A stretch of 64,000 nt of DNA, taken from positions 62,001 to 126,000 of the forward strand of contig JAMWFC010000131.1 of NCBI GenBank assembly GCA_027475525.1. The letters are read 5' to 3'. Shown here one piece after another: positions 11,434-23,344 of the stretch (the first letter of the stretch is position 1; every line of letters starts with the position of its first letter). The DNA comes from Macrolepiota albuminosa. Taxonomy: Eukaryota > Basidiomycota > Agaricomycetes > Agaricales > Agaricaceae. The notes under the pieces were generated by a model that was given only the letters and a program-made list of their open reading frames with translations, ran no database searches and had not been told where the DNA came from. Made by a program: the position numbers and the translations under genes.

Positions 11434-12551
11434 TTGCTACCAGTTTTGTTTTAAGCGCTACGGGTTTATATTTCTTCTTGACCTGAACCCCTTTGCGCTT
11501 AGGGGTACTATTGTTAGCAAACATATTATAAATAGAGTCATGGTTTCTAGCGAAACCTGATATCAAAGATTCTTTTGAGTCGGGAGTAGAAACGAAATAA
11601 GTGTCTGTTGAAAGGTTTTCAGTAATATCTGACGCCGTGAGGTATAAGTAGGATAACGCTTCGCTAGTAAGCGACGAAGAAGAATTCAAGATTTCATGGG
11701 CTAAAGGGGTATATGATATAAAGTTTACTTGCCCAGTCCGATGGTTATAGTCCAAGATAAGCGCTTCATCTCCATGATCCTCATCACTCATCTCCTCGAT
11801 GGCGCCGGAAAACACTCGCAAGGGTCGTCGCTAACGTAAGGTCGCTTTCTTGGTCCCGGTTTCTGGAATTTCCCCCGTGGAAACATTGGTACCGTTCTGG
11901 GTCGTCGCTAACGTAAGGTCGCTTTCTTGGTCCCGGTTTCTGGAATTTCCCCCGTGGAAACATTGGTACCGTTCTTCTGACGCCCGAGTTAGGGTCGCTA
12001 ATAGTTAGCGTCGTTTCGTCTTCAGACGTCGTCTTGACTACTGATCGGGCTAAGACGTCGAAGGGCCTCCCTAATAATAAGTCGTACGCAGGCGATCTAA
12101 GAATGTGTATTTGAAGGTAAAACGTAAGATCGCCAACAGCGCATGGCACGTTACGAGCCATTCCCAAGGATCGATCAATAGTGCCGTTAGCGCTTTGCAT
12201 ATTAAGAATGATGGTCGGGTCGTAAATGATGCCAAGCTCATTAGCGACGTCAGCAGCCATTGAAATAATCTGTGATCCGCTGTCCACTATAGATTCTATC
12301 TCGCTTTTTCCATCAACTGTCAACATAATCGAGCGAATCGCGTGAGAGTCTTGGGCTACAGTGAGGACGGCGGGATCGTCGCTAGATCTTAGCGACTTAA
12401 GGTAAGTTTCGACCGGGTCAATGGACGTAGCTTCTTTAGGTGGCGCGGCCTCTTCTTTGATTTCTGACGTGACCGTCTCAGTTATGTACGCGAATCCAGG
12501 TAGCGCGTCGCCGCATTCGTCCACCGCCGTTACATTGTTAGCTACGTTCCA
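11318..12551 (-). CDS. Element B pol, aspartic protease and linker to RT
   Basis: Retropepsin-like protease that should process gag-pol. The active-site motif is VDSGSQ (near 12280), followed by the flap region and YDLLLGRPFD, which matches the Ile/Leu-Leu-Gly motif before the dimer interface. A linker with repeated Leu-Tyr residues follows and is conserved in element D (YLYLT). The 77-bp duplication at 11822-11975 splits the frame. The reading frame is the same as gag's and is separated from it by one TGA. Confidence 0.82.
11822..11975. repeat. 77-bp tandem duplication 6
   Basis: In B pol after the protease. Confidence 0.95.
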
Positions 12552-14539
12552 TCAAGGGGTTACCGCTGTACGCATCTGATTCCTGACGTCTGGCGCCACA
12601 CTGCATAGCTCCTCTACTGACATCGTGACTTGACTTTTCATAATACGATCGAATACTTGCTTAGATTTTTCTATGTCGTAGATTGGTGCCGTTGGTTGGT
12701 AGCCTCCTGCTGGCTTGTCTGGCGCCCCAAAGTTTCGATTGATAGGCGGAGCGTAGTTACCGGCAAGTCCTGAATACGGGTGTAGTGGCGGTTCCGTGCT
12801 AGCTGGTGCTTTGGCCGTATCAGGTGTGTCGTCGTTGATACTGGAATTCAAAGGCTTTGCAGGTGCTGGATCGGTCGTAGCGCCTGAAGGTCTATAGTCT
12901 TTCAACGGTTGCTTGCTCTTTTTAATCTCGACACCATTGAAAACCTGATTCTTTAGCGACTTTAGCTCCCTTTCCAACGTCTCGATCCTCTCCTCTTTTT
13001 AATCTCGACACCATTGAAAACCTGATTCTTTAGCGACTTTAGCTCCCTTTCCAACGTCTCGATCCTCTCTTCTCGTGACAACGTCGGTCGCTCGCTAACA
13101 GCGTTAAGCTGGAGTACTTCATGGATTAGCGCCTGTTGTGGAGTTGTTTCTGCCTCCGCTGCGGCCGTACTATTGAGATTGCCCGTCGCTAAGTTCCCAG
13201 GGTTACGTCGGTGCCATTCATCAATTCGCCCCTGGAAGGTTCGGTGCTCAGGATATAGAGGGATGTTAGCGCCGGAGGGTAGGACTATTTTCCCGTCGGC
13301 GCCTCGGCGTGCTCTTCCTTGGCGCAGGTATTGTTCGAGGATAGCGCAGCGTCCGCGAGTCATCGTATGTCCTGCCTCACCACAGAAGTGACAAGGGCCG
13401 GATTGCATATTACCTCGTGGCGCATTAAGGCTAGTCGAGATTAACGTTTCCAATTTGCTCATAACGTTTGCGACAGCCATGTTGACTGCGTTTTCCAGGT
13501 CCTCCTTCTTGACAAAACCTCCCTGATTGTTAGTTGCGCTAGGTGCGGGCGCCGCAACAGGTGGCGCCTTTCCTCCGTTATCAGTGCTAGAAGGTCGCTG
13601 GAAGGGGATGCCAGTATCTGTGCCTTTCAGTATCCATTTACCTGCTTCAAAGACGTCTTCTATATCGTAGGGTTCCTCAGGATGGTGGTCGGACTTAAGA
13701 ATTTCTAAGCGACGAGCTATACGAGTCCAAAGTGATGTTGGAATGCCTTGTTGAAACAAGCGCCGTTCCTCGTTCCTGTAGAGTTTGCCATTCTGTACTA
13801 GCCATCTTGCAATTCGCTGGAAGTCTCGATAATAAGTAGATAGCGTGCCTAGTGTATAAATGCCCGTTGCGAAGGTATCCTGTACCAGTTTCTGGATTTC
13901 AAGGACGGTATAGCGCGTGGATTCTTCAGCGCCAGGGTACAGTTTAATGATCGCCTTTTTCCATTCCTCGTAGGTAAACGACCTTGGCACCGCCTCTCGT
14001 GTTAATCCTTGAAACTCATCCAGTCCCGTCCAGGATTCCGCGGTATCGTAGGAAACGTATCTGGCGGCGTATTCTTTCATTTGTGTGTTGTCGGTGACTC
14101 GGCAGTCGCGTAATAAATATTCCAATTCTCGGAAATACTGTGTTAGCTCGCGAGGTTTCGTCTCGTCCCATTTTGGCGACAAGAAGTGGTTTCTTGGCGG
14201 CATACGCGGTGTGTTTGCCTGCTCCATACTAGCTGGCGTCGACGTCGTGGTGGGAATAGTAGTGTTAGTGGTAGTTTCGCTTGGCGTGGTTGTAGTCGGT
14301 ACTGGCTCGGGTAATTCTGAGTCGCTAGGTTCTGGCGATAATGACCTAGACAGCTCTTCCAAAGGAGTAAGCGGTGTATGGTTTTCATCTGCTAAGTATT
14401 CGAATGGTCGGGAAAATGGGAAGAAGCTTTCAGCCAAGCTATCTGGAGCGGCTTCAAGCTCCTGATCTAAAGTCTGCCTCGGTAGCGCGCCTGGTAAGTG
14501 TGGTGACTCAGTTAAGGTTTGCTCAAACGCGCTCTCCAA
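12552..14539 (-). CDS. Element B gag
   Basis: Structural protein of the virus-like particle. It starts at the ATG at 14539 (MESAFEQTLTE), 58 bp inside the primer site. A Thr/Pro-rich region precedes the capsid-like helical core (WxxYFRELEYLLRDC; EEWKKAIIKLYPGAEE). A zinc knuckle with unusual spacing, C-X2-C-X4-H-X6-C (CHFCGEAGHTMTRGRC), is followed by a segment (ERIETLERELKSLKNQVFNG) that I recall from many Agaricomycete Ty3 elements. The 77-bp duplication at 12916-13069 shifts the frame near the C-terminus. The frame closes at TGA 12552-12554, directly in phase with the protease. Confidence 0.85.
12916..13069. repeat. 77-bp tandem duplication 7
   Basis: In B gag C-terminal region. Confidence 0.95.
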
Positions 14540-14596
14540 TAGGAGGCGGCGCTGTCGCTGGGCTCGAGTTTCCGGCGGAATTCTGCCTCAATAGAA

Positions 14597-14614
14597 CCCC
14601 TCGCAGTGGGCTCC
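14597..14614 (-). promoter_or_regulatory. Primer binding site of element B
   Basis: On the minus strand, TGGAGCCCACTGCGAGGG starts four bases inside the 5' LTR. TGG would pair with a tRNA CCA end, so a tRNA primer is likely; I cannot name the tRNA. Confidence 0.5.
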
Positions 14615-14618
14615 AAAA

Positions 14619-15661
14619 TGATGACGCCAACTGTGGTTGGGTGCGCTGGACGTATACGCAGTACAACGCCGTCTCCAGCGCCTGGCGTACGGGTTTGTGA
14701 GGAGTCCCGGCAGGGTCCCGGTGTGCTCGAGCAGAGGTGATAGGGTGATGCGCTAGACGATAGCGCCTTGAATGCTACCTAGCAAGTGGTAAGCGTCGTA
14801 GTTTAGGAGAAGTTATAGAGAAAGAAACGAATAGCGCAGCGTAGCGTGCCCGTAGGTGGCACCGTAAACGACGAAGACGAGATAGACGAAGCTAGCGCCG
14901 AACTTGGTGGCAAAGTCAGGCAATGCTAGCGCGATTTGAACGCTAAGTGTAACTGGGTGCTCAAGAGGTTACGATTCGTTGTTATATACATGGCAAGTAG
15001 CTAGTTTTTATACTATGCACTACATTATTTCCAAAATAAGTCCATTGACGGCGCTACCGATTAGCGCCTCCCTTCGTGACTGTAGCTAACAGCCACCTGT
15101 CAACGGCGACCTGCAGCACATGGATGACGGTGACCAACGGCGACTCTAAAACTACTTAGAAGTGGTACGAGTTTGCTCACTTTTTGATGTAATTTAATTG
15201 GCCATGCCATCCCGGGGTATGGTCGGAGAATCCTCGACAGACGCCGTGAGCGCTAATTCCGGCGCTAAACATTGTACCATCTTTTGATAGATTTAAATGT
15301 CGGGTCTGCGTGTATCCTGTCTCGTCGTCATTGATTCTTTTAGACTTCTGATTGAGGTGCCTTGGTGATTGACAGCGCCAATTGCTAACTCCTTCCAGTA
15401 CTGATCGGGTTTTGGTCAGAGTCCCCTCCCGCCGTTATGCTAGCGCTATGAGTCCTGAGTCTTCTTGGTCTTCAAAGTAACTGAGTGGAGTGCGCTGAGG
15501 GGCTGATACTGGTGATTGAGATGAATGGATAAGTCTTGCCATAGAGCGCCCATGGTAGGGCTGCTCTGTACCCAAGGCTGGTCGCTAGAGCCTTTAGTGT
15601 GTCAAGTGTTGGTCGGCCTATAATGTCCCTTGATGCGCTCAGTCCGAGTAGAAGCCTATCA
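14619..15661 (-). repeat. 5' LTR of element B
   Basis: 1043 bp, the same length as 1843-2885 and about 99 percent identical. On the plus strand it starts TGATGACGCC and ends CCTATCA. Followed by the right target duplication CCGT. Confidence 0.92.
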
Positions 15662-15665
15662 CCGT

Positions 15666-15810
15666 TACCGACTTTTACCCATTTTTCACAGGCGCGTTCT
15701 CTGGGACCTGCCCGGGACTCCTCACATCACTTTTAGCGCGCCCAACGCAAACTCTTGGTATGGTAACACTATTGTTACATTTGTTACTGACCAAACTTTG
15801 GGCGTCATCA
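15666..15810 (+). repeat. 3' LTR of A1, right part
   Basis: Continues the LTR interrupted at 1842 and ends GGGCGTCATCA. Compare 52246-52383, the uninterrupted equivalent. Confidence 0.85.
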
Positions 15811-16101
15811 ACGTTGCCGAATCCTTTGCTGGGCGTATTTGTGGTGCCACTCTTGACCTCTATGTTGGCTACGATGAACACCTGATACACCCTTCTTCCT
15901 GGGATCTCACTACTTTTCAAACTCCGTTTGGCGTGTTGTGCCTAGTCACTTTACCGATGGGCTGGACAAACTCAGTCCCCATATTCCATGACGACATCAC
16001 TTTCATCCTCCAACCTGAGATTCCACATAATGTTCTTAGTTTCATTGATGATGTTGGTGTCAAAGGCCTCAAAGACTGGCGACTCGTAAACGGCTTACCG
16101 G
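15811..16101 (+). pseudogene. Element C reverse transcriptase, first visible fragment
   Basis: Encodes VAESFAGRICGATLDLYVG through the palm motif FIDDVGVKG to RLVNG. It is open but truncated on both sides: at the left by A1, at the right by the solo LTR at 16102. It aligns residue by residue with B (10866-10490). Confidence 0.85.
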
Positions 16102-17110
16102 TGATGACGCCCAAAGTTTGGTTAGTAACAAATATATCAATAGTGTTACCGTACCAAAAGCTTGCATTGGGCATGCTATAAGTGATGTGAGGAGTCCCGG
16201 GCAGGTCCCAGAGAACGCGCCTATGAAAATAAAGTGAAACCGGAAAAGGTCAGCAAGTGTCAAGCGCTAAGGTAAAGCGCCTATGAAAGAAGCGGTAAGT
16301 GCACACGGCAATGTCAGTGGCAAGAATGCGGTAAGCTTAGCGAGGTCTAAGCGTCGTTAATGCTTGCCGTAGCTGCAAGGCACAAATAGGTTGAAGGCTA
16401 GCGATAGTCTGCAACTGCCGATGAGTTCGACGTTGCCGACCGTAAATGAGGTCTTGAGCGTAAGGGAGGCTGAAGTAAGGGGAGCAGGAAACTCTGTTCT
16501 CTCGTTCAATGGGTATGTACAAGTCGGTAAGTACTTTTTATACTACAAGGAGTTCACCGTCGCCAGTGACTAACCATTGCCAAAGTGCGGTCAACTAGAA
16601 AATTTCATAGGGGTAGCTCCAACGGTTTCAGATCCCTACCCAGTGACTAACCATTGCCAAAGTGCGGTCAACTAGAAAATTTCATAGGGGTAGCTCCAAC
16701 GGTTTCAGATCCCTACCGTCCATTCAAGACCTTTAGCGACGCCAGGCGGCAGATCGCGAAGCTAAACCATCAATCCATCACCCTTCTGTCTGTCCAAATG
16801 CTTAGCGATGTCAGGCACCAAATCGAGGCGCTAAGCGATGTCAGATGCCAAGGTCAAACGCCAAGCTGTCCGTCAGTTTTTGATAGATCATCAGGCTTCT
16901 CCCTAAGCGCTGTCATCAGTGACTGATGCCATCTGTCAGTTGTCATTCTGTCTGCCATTGGCGCTATCACTGATCAGATCTGCTTCTTGCTGTGCGCAGC
17001 CATCAAATATTGCCAAAATTGGTTAGTTAGCGCGCACTAAGGTATCCTGAGCCTGTGCCATGTTGCCGTAGCCTGCCGTTGATGCGCTGATCCTGTATGG
17101 GGTCCTATCA
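16102..17110 (-). repeat. Solo family-A LTR inserted in element C
   Basis: Reverse copy of the A-type LTR (starts TGATGACGCCC, ends CCTATCA). Flanked by CCGG (16098-16101) and CTGG (17111-17114), a 4-bp duplication with one CpG transition. Includes a 77-bp duplication (16563-16716); without it the LTR is 932 bp. It lies between RT residues RLVNG and NSNIRLALWEF. Confidence 0.9.
16563..16716. repeat. 77-bp tandem duplication 8
   Basis: In the solo A-type LTR in C. Confidence 0.95.
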
Positions 17111-18044
17111 CTGGCAACCCATCCCGAAAACTCCAACATTCGCTTAGCGCTATGGGAGTTTTTCCTCCTGCTCAACTGGGTGCTCCAATGTATGAAGTAT
17201 AGCAGTGGAACCTTTAGCAGCCACAAGCTCCTCCTTTGTGCGCCAAGGTTCAAAATACTTGGTCACATCTGCACTCCCGACAGACGCGTTCCCAATGAGT
17301 CTCGCTTAGCACTCCTGGAGCAATGGGGTTCTTGCTGCAACTTATCTCAAGTTCACGCCTTTCTTGGTACCGTAGGCATTCTCAGGATATTCGTCAAGAA
17401 TTTTGCCCATCGCACACACGTCCTTAACTGACTCACTCGCGCTAACGAGCCCTTTGAATTTGGGCCAGACCAGGTCACTGCACAACAAGACTTAGTAAAA
17501 GCCCTACAAGATGCCAAGCCCCTAGTACCCATTGATTATAGCTCTGCCGACCCTGTTATCTTGGCGGTGGATACCTCGTACATTGCCGTTGGCTACTTCT
17601 TGTGCCAGTGCCTTAGTGGCAATCAGAAACAGCAACGTTACAACTGCTTTGGGTCTATCACGCTAAACAACTGGGAATCTCACTACAGTCAGCCTAAGCT
17701 AGAGCTCTATGGACTCTTCAAAGCCTTCCGGTTGCTAAAGATGTATTTGATTGGCGTGCGGAACCTTATTGTTGAAGTCGACGCTAGGTACATCAAAGGC
17801 ATGCTGCAGAATCCCGACATCCAGCCATCCGCTAGTATGAACCGGTGGGTAGTCGCTATCCTCATGTTTCACTTTGAATTGGTCCATGTCAAGAGCTCTT
17901 TCCACGGACCAGATGGACTCTCTAGGCAACCATGGCAGCCTGGCAACCCGGCAGTGGATCCACAGGCGGATAATGATTTCAAGGACTGGATCAACCGATT
18001 ACATGGTTTTGTGCACCTCATACAACAGCCAATTCCCTTATTAT
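17111..18044 (+). pseudogene. Element C RT thumb, connection and RNase H
   Basis: Continues after the solo LTR with NSNIRLALWEFFLL, MKYSSGTFSSHKL and then RNase H (LAVDTSYIAVGYF; KLELYGL; VEVDARYIKGM). Stops occur near 17430 (TGA where B has a coding triplet at Asn-Arg-Leu) and at 18044, consistent with CpG deamination. The catalytic acidic residues remain. Confidence 0.8.
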
Positions 18045-19624
18045 GACGGCAACAGCCTACTAGTATTCTTTTACATCCCATTGTCCCTTACCGCCCCAAG
18101 ATATTTAGCGCACCCCTCACATTCTACATGGCAAGCATCCTTGGACAAGACTTGCCTCCAGTAAAGGTCGTACAAGAACTCCATCCGCTAAGAGAAGACA
18201 GCAGAAACCTGACCTACAATGCCGTTTCCCGATCTGCTAAGGCAAAGGTGGAAGACGGTTGCCTGTTAATAGTCGAACAATAGATACAAGACCTCAAGCG
18301 ACCAGCCAGCTTTACCGACAAACAATACGCGACCTTTATCTGATATGCCACCCACTTCTTCTTTACCGACAACTGCCTTTGGCGACAAAATCGAGATGGC
18401 GCTCACAAGCTGATCATCAAGCCAGAAAATTGTTTACAGGTCCTGCACGCCATGCATGATGAACTAGGACATAGAGGTATGTATGCTACCCAAGCCTCTC
18501 TTTTAGAACGATTCTGGTGGCCACACGCTAGTGCCGACATCGCTTGGTACATTAAGACTTGCCACCTCTGCCAAATTCAACAAACACGCCAAGTGCTTAT
18601 CCCGCCAACTGTTGCAACACCAGCTTCACTCTTCAGCAAAATTTACGTCAATACCATGCACATGCCCAAATCTGGTCGCTACAAGTATATTATTCAAGGT
18701 CATTGCTCGCTAATCCACTGGCCTGAATTTCAAATGCTTCAAAGAGAAAACACGGAGGCGGTCGCTAAGTGGCTGTTTGAGGACGTCATTTGCCATTGGG
18801 GAGCGCTAAGAGAAATCGTCACGGATAACGGTGCACCAATTATCAAAGCGCTAACGTATCTCGCCAAGAAATACAACATTCATCACATTCGAGTATCTGG
18901 CTACAACAAGCACGCCAATGGCCTGGTAGAGAGACTACACTTTGATGTTCAGCAAGTGCTCTTCAAGGCAGTCGATGGCGACAAATCTCGTTGGAGTGAA
19001 GCGACATACTCAGTATTTTGGTCAGAAAGAGTTACCATTTGTAAGCACATGGGTTGTTCTCCCTATTATGTGGCTACTGGCACCTATCCTTTACTCCCTG
19101 CCAACATTATAGAAGTGACCTACCTTCAGCCAGCACCTGACAGTATCCTAGCGACTACCGATCTGATCGCCAGACGAGCTATTGATCTCCAGCAAAGGAA
19201 AGAAGATTTAGAGCAACTCCACGAGGTAGTCTTTAGTGCCTGTCGCCAAGCAGCCCTGCAATTCGAAACCAAGCATAGCACTACTATCAAGGATTACAAC
19301 TTTCCAAGAGGAGCGCTAGTACTTATGCGCAACTCCAAAATCAAGACCTCATATAACAAAAAAATGTGCCCACGCTATTTGGGACCTTTGGTAGTTATCT
19401 CTCATAACCGTGGAGGTGCTTACGTGCTCTGTGAATTAGATGGTTCAGTACTACACCAACCTGTTGCCGCCTTTTGCCTATTACTATATCTCGCCAGGGA
19501 ACAAATTGACCTGCCACTGGAAGCATTAGATATTGACACCACCAAACTGAGGGAACTTGAAGAAACAGAATTATTGGATGATGATGATCTGCCGACTCTG
19601 GTTGAAGAAGGAGAAAATGATTAG
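18045..19624 (+). pseudogene. Element C integrase
   Basis: From 18452 to 19624 the frame is open. Upstream, at least two stops (TAG near 18282, TGA near 18341) disrupt it. The zinc finger is complete (MHDELGHRG ... CHLCQIQQ), unlike in B. The first catalytic aspartate is lost: YVNTMHMP, where B has YIDTMHMP. The second and third catalytic residues are kept (EIVTDNGAP; NGLVERLHFD). Many Arg codons of B are His, Cys or Gln here. Without the first Asp the enzyme should be dead. Confidence 0.82.
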
Positions 19625-20210
19625 AAAAGACCATATTGATAAGCTCTCTTTTTCTATTACTTACCTTACTTATCTTTCTTGCCAATACTTACTGTACTAT
19701 ATCCAACAGACAATTCATTACATAGTCAAGTCGCAGCGCTAGCATGTTGCCAACGCTTAGCGCACTGCACAACTCTCGCCAAGGGTTTTTCGCTATGATG
19801 ATTTACTGAGCATTTCCCTTTTTCCTCAAAAATTTGTCTAAGTCCCACACCTACTACTCCTCTTGCTAAAACCTACCTTAGAATACTTGCCGCTTGCTTT
19901 CTCTTTGCTTCACTTTCTTTGCTATCTGCTGCTGTGCTAACTCAGATTACGGGACTTATCCTTCCACTCAGCAAGAAGGTGGCAAGATATATATATACGC
20001 ATACGGTAACAAACAAAAATCTATATACAAACGGCCTATCTACCCTGAGGTCCATCAGTCTTTGTCTTCCATAAGCGACAAGGAGTCGTTGAGCGGCAAG
20101 AGGTTGCCAACTTGCACGTGGTTGAGGGTTTGCCACTCCAGAGCCTTGTTGCAGTCAGCTTGATACTCTTGCAAGGTATCCATACTCCTGGTCAAGTTGG
20201 AATACCGGAG
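19625..20210. other. Spacer between pol and the antisense gene of C
   Basis: AT-rich, with a (TA)n stretch near 19990. No gene supported. It should hold both convergent transcript ends. Confidence 0.5.
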
Positions 20211-22256
20211 TCACGAAGCCATAATTTGCTCCTGGGCTCGTTTGTGCTCACGACCTAATACTGCTCGCATGCTTGCTGCACGCGCCGCCATCTGCTCTAT
20301 CACCTGGGGAGGATAAAGAGCCACCACAGGATAGACCAAGTCCTCCCCCAGCCACTCGTAAGAATTGCCAGTGACTCTTGGCTGAGACTGGGGAGTCCAC
20401 GACAAAGGCCCACTTGAGCTCACCCATCGCTGAGTCGCTAAGTCATTCCCACTTGTCCAAGGGGCAGCAGGCTCCACCGTTGGCAACTCCTGGGGCTTGC
20501 CAAGGACGTCCCGCAAAGTCTCCTCCATTTCCCCCTCGGCATCCTCATTGCTGTCCTCTACCTCCTCGTGACTCAGTGGCCCTCCACGTGTCTCCTCCTC
20601 CCTGGCTAACTCCTGCGCGCTAGTAGGCTCTCCCATTACGACGTCACCCTCATCTCCTTGGGCGCCAGTAGTCGAAACATCGGTTGGCACCTTTTCAGGC
20701 AAGGCGAGGGGGGACAGTAAGCGGCTGGCGGCAAGGGCTTCTCCAAGTTCCCTCATCTCCGTGTCCTCAGCAGTTGGAGAGGAGGGGGGCAACTTGATGC
20801 GTACGTGCTTGGCCTTAGCCTTGCCCTTGCTTGGGGAGGAGGCCTTGCTTTTTTCCTGACACTCGCCAGCGCTGTGCTTTCTGACCGATTCTGACATATC
20901 TCCTTGGCGTGTCGGCAGCGCCAAGGAGGACTTGCTGATCTTTGCCGCTCTCCCAGCGGCAACCTCCTTACGTTCCCCCTTGACAAACTCCCTAGCCCGC
21001 TTCACCAGAACCACCCAGGAAAAGGTCTTCTCAATGAAGAGATCAGGTGCTCCGCCATGCTCACGACTCTTGGCACCATCAATCGTACAAGCATGTTTGA
21101 GAGTGCTGCACCGGTAACAGGGTTGGGCGCCAGTGGGGAACCAGCAACTTTCAGGGTCGTTATTGGCCCAGCATTTGTCACACTACCCTTACTTGAGAAC
21201 CAGAATCATACAAAAAGCTAAGGCAACTTACCGCTCCACGTGAATCCTTAAACTCCTGGTGCATCGCCAGGGAAACCATGCACTTGTTCTTCATCTCGGG
21301 CAGCTCCACTCCTCCCTCAATGCTCTCATCCACGACTACGTCTTCCTGGCACGGCAAGAGCAAACCCCTCAACTCCTTGTCATCAAACGTCGTCTGACTA
21401 GGGAGCTGGGAGAGAGTCAGTAAAAAGTTGGCAAAGAGTCACTACAGCATACCTCGTATTGAGGGCTCTTTCCCTTGCAAGACTAGCAAAAGTCACCATT
21501 GGTAAGAAGAAATGCCAACAACAGCAGACTCACCTTTTTCTTCAAAGCCTTGCTAGGCTTTGAAGGCAAACCCCGTGTGCCTGCCGGCAGTGTGGGGCTC
21601 TGAACACTGCCGGCATGAGACCCCTTGCTGGAACCCTCGGCAACAGACTCCTTCTTCTGCTCCTTGGCGAGCTCTGCCCTTGCCACTGCCAAGGAATGCA
21701 TGGCAGCAGCAGCGGCAGCCTCCTCCTGTTCCTGCTTGATTTGCAAGCAAGCAAGGGGTGCCAGTACCTCTTGTTTACTACGGGGAGATAGTTCAGTCCA
21801 AAGCTAAGGAAAGGGGAAGGTCAGAAGCTACTTACTCAGTTGCTGATGCGCTTACGGTCATCGGCAATGCACCAGAAAGAATGTCCTCCAGCTCATCTTC
21901 GATAGTGGGGACAGGAGGAGGCGCCTAGGGAACAATCAGCTAAGCGACACGGCAGGCAGCAAGGAAACTTACGAAGTGGGAGAAGGGCGCTAACCACTTG
22001 GTGCCACAATTATCGACATACCATGCACGGCACCACTCCCACACCTCGATCTTGCAATCCCAACCAATGCCAAGGACCCGCACCTCATACCATCATTCCA
22101 GTAGCTTCATCATGCCAACCACTAAGTTCTGGGACGCCTTGGCACCAATACCCTTGATATGACAAATAAAGCGGTTGGCCTTGACAATGTAGGCGTAGGT
22201 GGCTTCTTGAGCTGCCTGAGAAGGCACGGGGGCAGAGTTGGAATATGGAAAGACAT
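20211..22256 (-). pseudogene. Antisense spliced gene of element C (zinc-cluster-type), frame broken in exon 1
   Basis: Homologue of the genes at 866 and 3033. The ATG is at 22256. Exon 1 has a one-base deletion against A1 (in the Pro run) and a TGA where A1 has CGA. Later exons look sound: about 21927-21862, the coiled-coil exon from 21801 (LWTELSPRSKQEVLAPLA), a short exon, one encoding FDDKELRGLLLP, and the last exon 21182-20211. That last exon begins at the intron acceptor with CDKCWANNDPESCW and then PCYRC, the same C-X2-C-X8-C-X8-C-X2-C-X6-C motif as in B. It ends with a helical stretch. The first exon break is new relative to A1. Confidence 0.75.
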
Positions 22257-22416
22257 ATTTTGTTTTTAGAGTGCCAGGTAAAGATGGGGGGAAGAAACAA
22301 AGTCCAAACTCACGTGCCAGGACTATAAACAAAATCTCAAGAATGCACGGACCACTCATCACAAAAACGGTAACGGTAACCATATTTGGTGACTGAGGAC
22401 AGTCAAATTTTCAGTT

Positions 22417-22425
22417 GGGAGGAGA
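22417..22425 (+). promoter_or_regulatory. Polypurine tract of element C
   Basis: GGGAGGAGA directly before the LTR, a variant of the A1 tract. Confidence 0.75.
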
Positions 22426-23344
22426 TGATAGGACCCCATACAGGATCAGCGCATCAACGGCAGGCTACGGCAACACGGCACAGGCTCAGGATACCTTAGC
22501 ATGCACTAATTAACCAATTTTGGCAATATTTGACAGCCGCACATGGCAAGAAGCAGATCCAATCAATGATAGCGCCAACAGCAGACAGAATGACAACTGA
22601 CAGATGGCATCAGTCACTGACGACAGCGCTTGGGAAAGAAGACTGACGATCTATCAAAAACTGATGGACAGCTTGGTGTTTGACCTTGGCATCTGACATC
22701 GCTTAGCGCCTCGATTTGGTGCCTGACATTGCTAAGCATTTTGGACAGACAGAAAGGTGATGGGTTGATGGTTTAGCATTGCGATCTGCCGCCTGGCGTC
22801 GCTAAGGGTCTTGAATGGACGGTAGGGATCTGAAACCGTTGGAGCTACTCCTATGAAATTTTCTAGTTTACCACCCTTTGGCAATGATTAGTCACTGGCG
22901 ACGGTGAACTCCTTGTAGTATAAAAAGTACTTACCAACTTGTACATATGCAGCCAAGAACAGAGTTTCCTGCTCCCCTTACTCCAGTCGCCCTTACGATC
23001 CAAATCTCATTTACGGTCGACAATGTCGAAGTTATCGGCAGTTGCAGACTCTCGCTAACACTCGACACCCTTGCGCCTTGCAGATACGGCAGGCATTAAT
23101 GACGCTTAGACCTTGCTAAGCTTACCGTGTTCTTTGCCGTGTTCATTTACCGCTTCTTTCATAGGCACTTTGTCTTAGTGCTTGACACTTGCCAACCTTT
23201 TTCTGACTTTACTTTATTCTCATAGGCGCGTTCTCTGGGACCTGCCCGGGACTCCTCTCATCACTTATAGCGTGCCCAACGCAAGCTTTTGGTATGGTAA
23301 CACTATTGTTATATTTGTTACTGGCCAAAATTTGGGCGTCATCA
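22426..23344 (+). repeat. 3' LTR of element C
   Basis: 919 bp, starts TGATAGGACCCC and ends GGGCGTCATCA, aligned along its length with the solo copy 51446-52383. Confidence 0.88.

Larger units (their letters stand above)
1843..15661 (-). mobile_element. Element B: full-length 13.8-kb Ty3/gypsy family B element with two antisense genes
   Basis: Both LTRs are 1043 bp (1843-2885 and 14619-15661) and the element is flanked by CCGT at 1839-1842 and 15662-15665. The element runs right to left: primer site, gag (14539-12552), protease, reverse transcriptase, RNase H and integrase (to 7931), then two genes on the opposite strand (3033-5708 and 6230-7793), then the polypurine tract and 3' LTR. The LTRs differ at about eight positions, nearly all CpG transitions, so insertion is recent. 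Most breaks in its gag-pol frame coincide with 77-bp duplications that look like assembly faults. Its LTR shares the ends TGATAGG and CGTCATCA with family A but is otherwise different. Confidence 0.92.
1..15810 (+). mobile_element. Element A1: Ty3/gypsy family A, right end only, with element B nested in its 3' LTR
   Basis: The gag-pol part lies left of the window. What is visible is the 3' internal region (1-1037) with an antisense gene, a polypurine tract, and the 3' LTR split into 1038-1842 and 15666-15810 by element B. Joined, the LTR is 950 bp, close to the 938-bp solo copy at 51446-52383. To the right, sequence at 15811 continues directly as reverse transcriptase of element C, so A1 inserted into C. 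The right-hand target duplication would be ACGT (15811-15814); the left one is outside the window. The element is young, since the visible exons of its antisense gene are all open. Confidence 0.85.
15811..23344 (+). mobile_element. Element C: Ty3/gypsy family A, right two thirds
   Basis: The left part of C lies beyond the window because A1 inserted into its RT. What remains is RT from the segment VAESFAGRICG, RNase H, integrase, an antisense gene (22256-20211), a polypurine tract and the 3' LTR (22426-23344). Its right flank, GCAG, leads into element D. It is clearly older than A1 and B: several arginine codons of B are His, Cys, Gln or stop here, all explained by CpG transitions. Confidence 0.85.
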
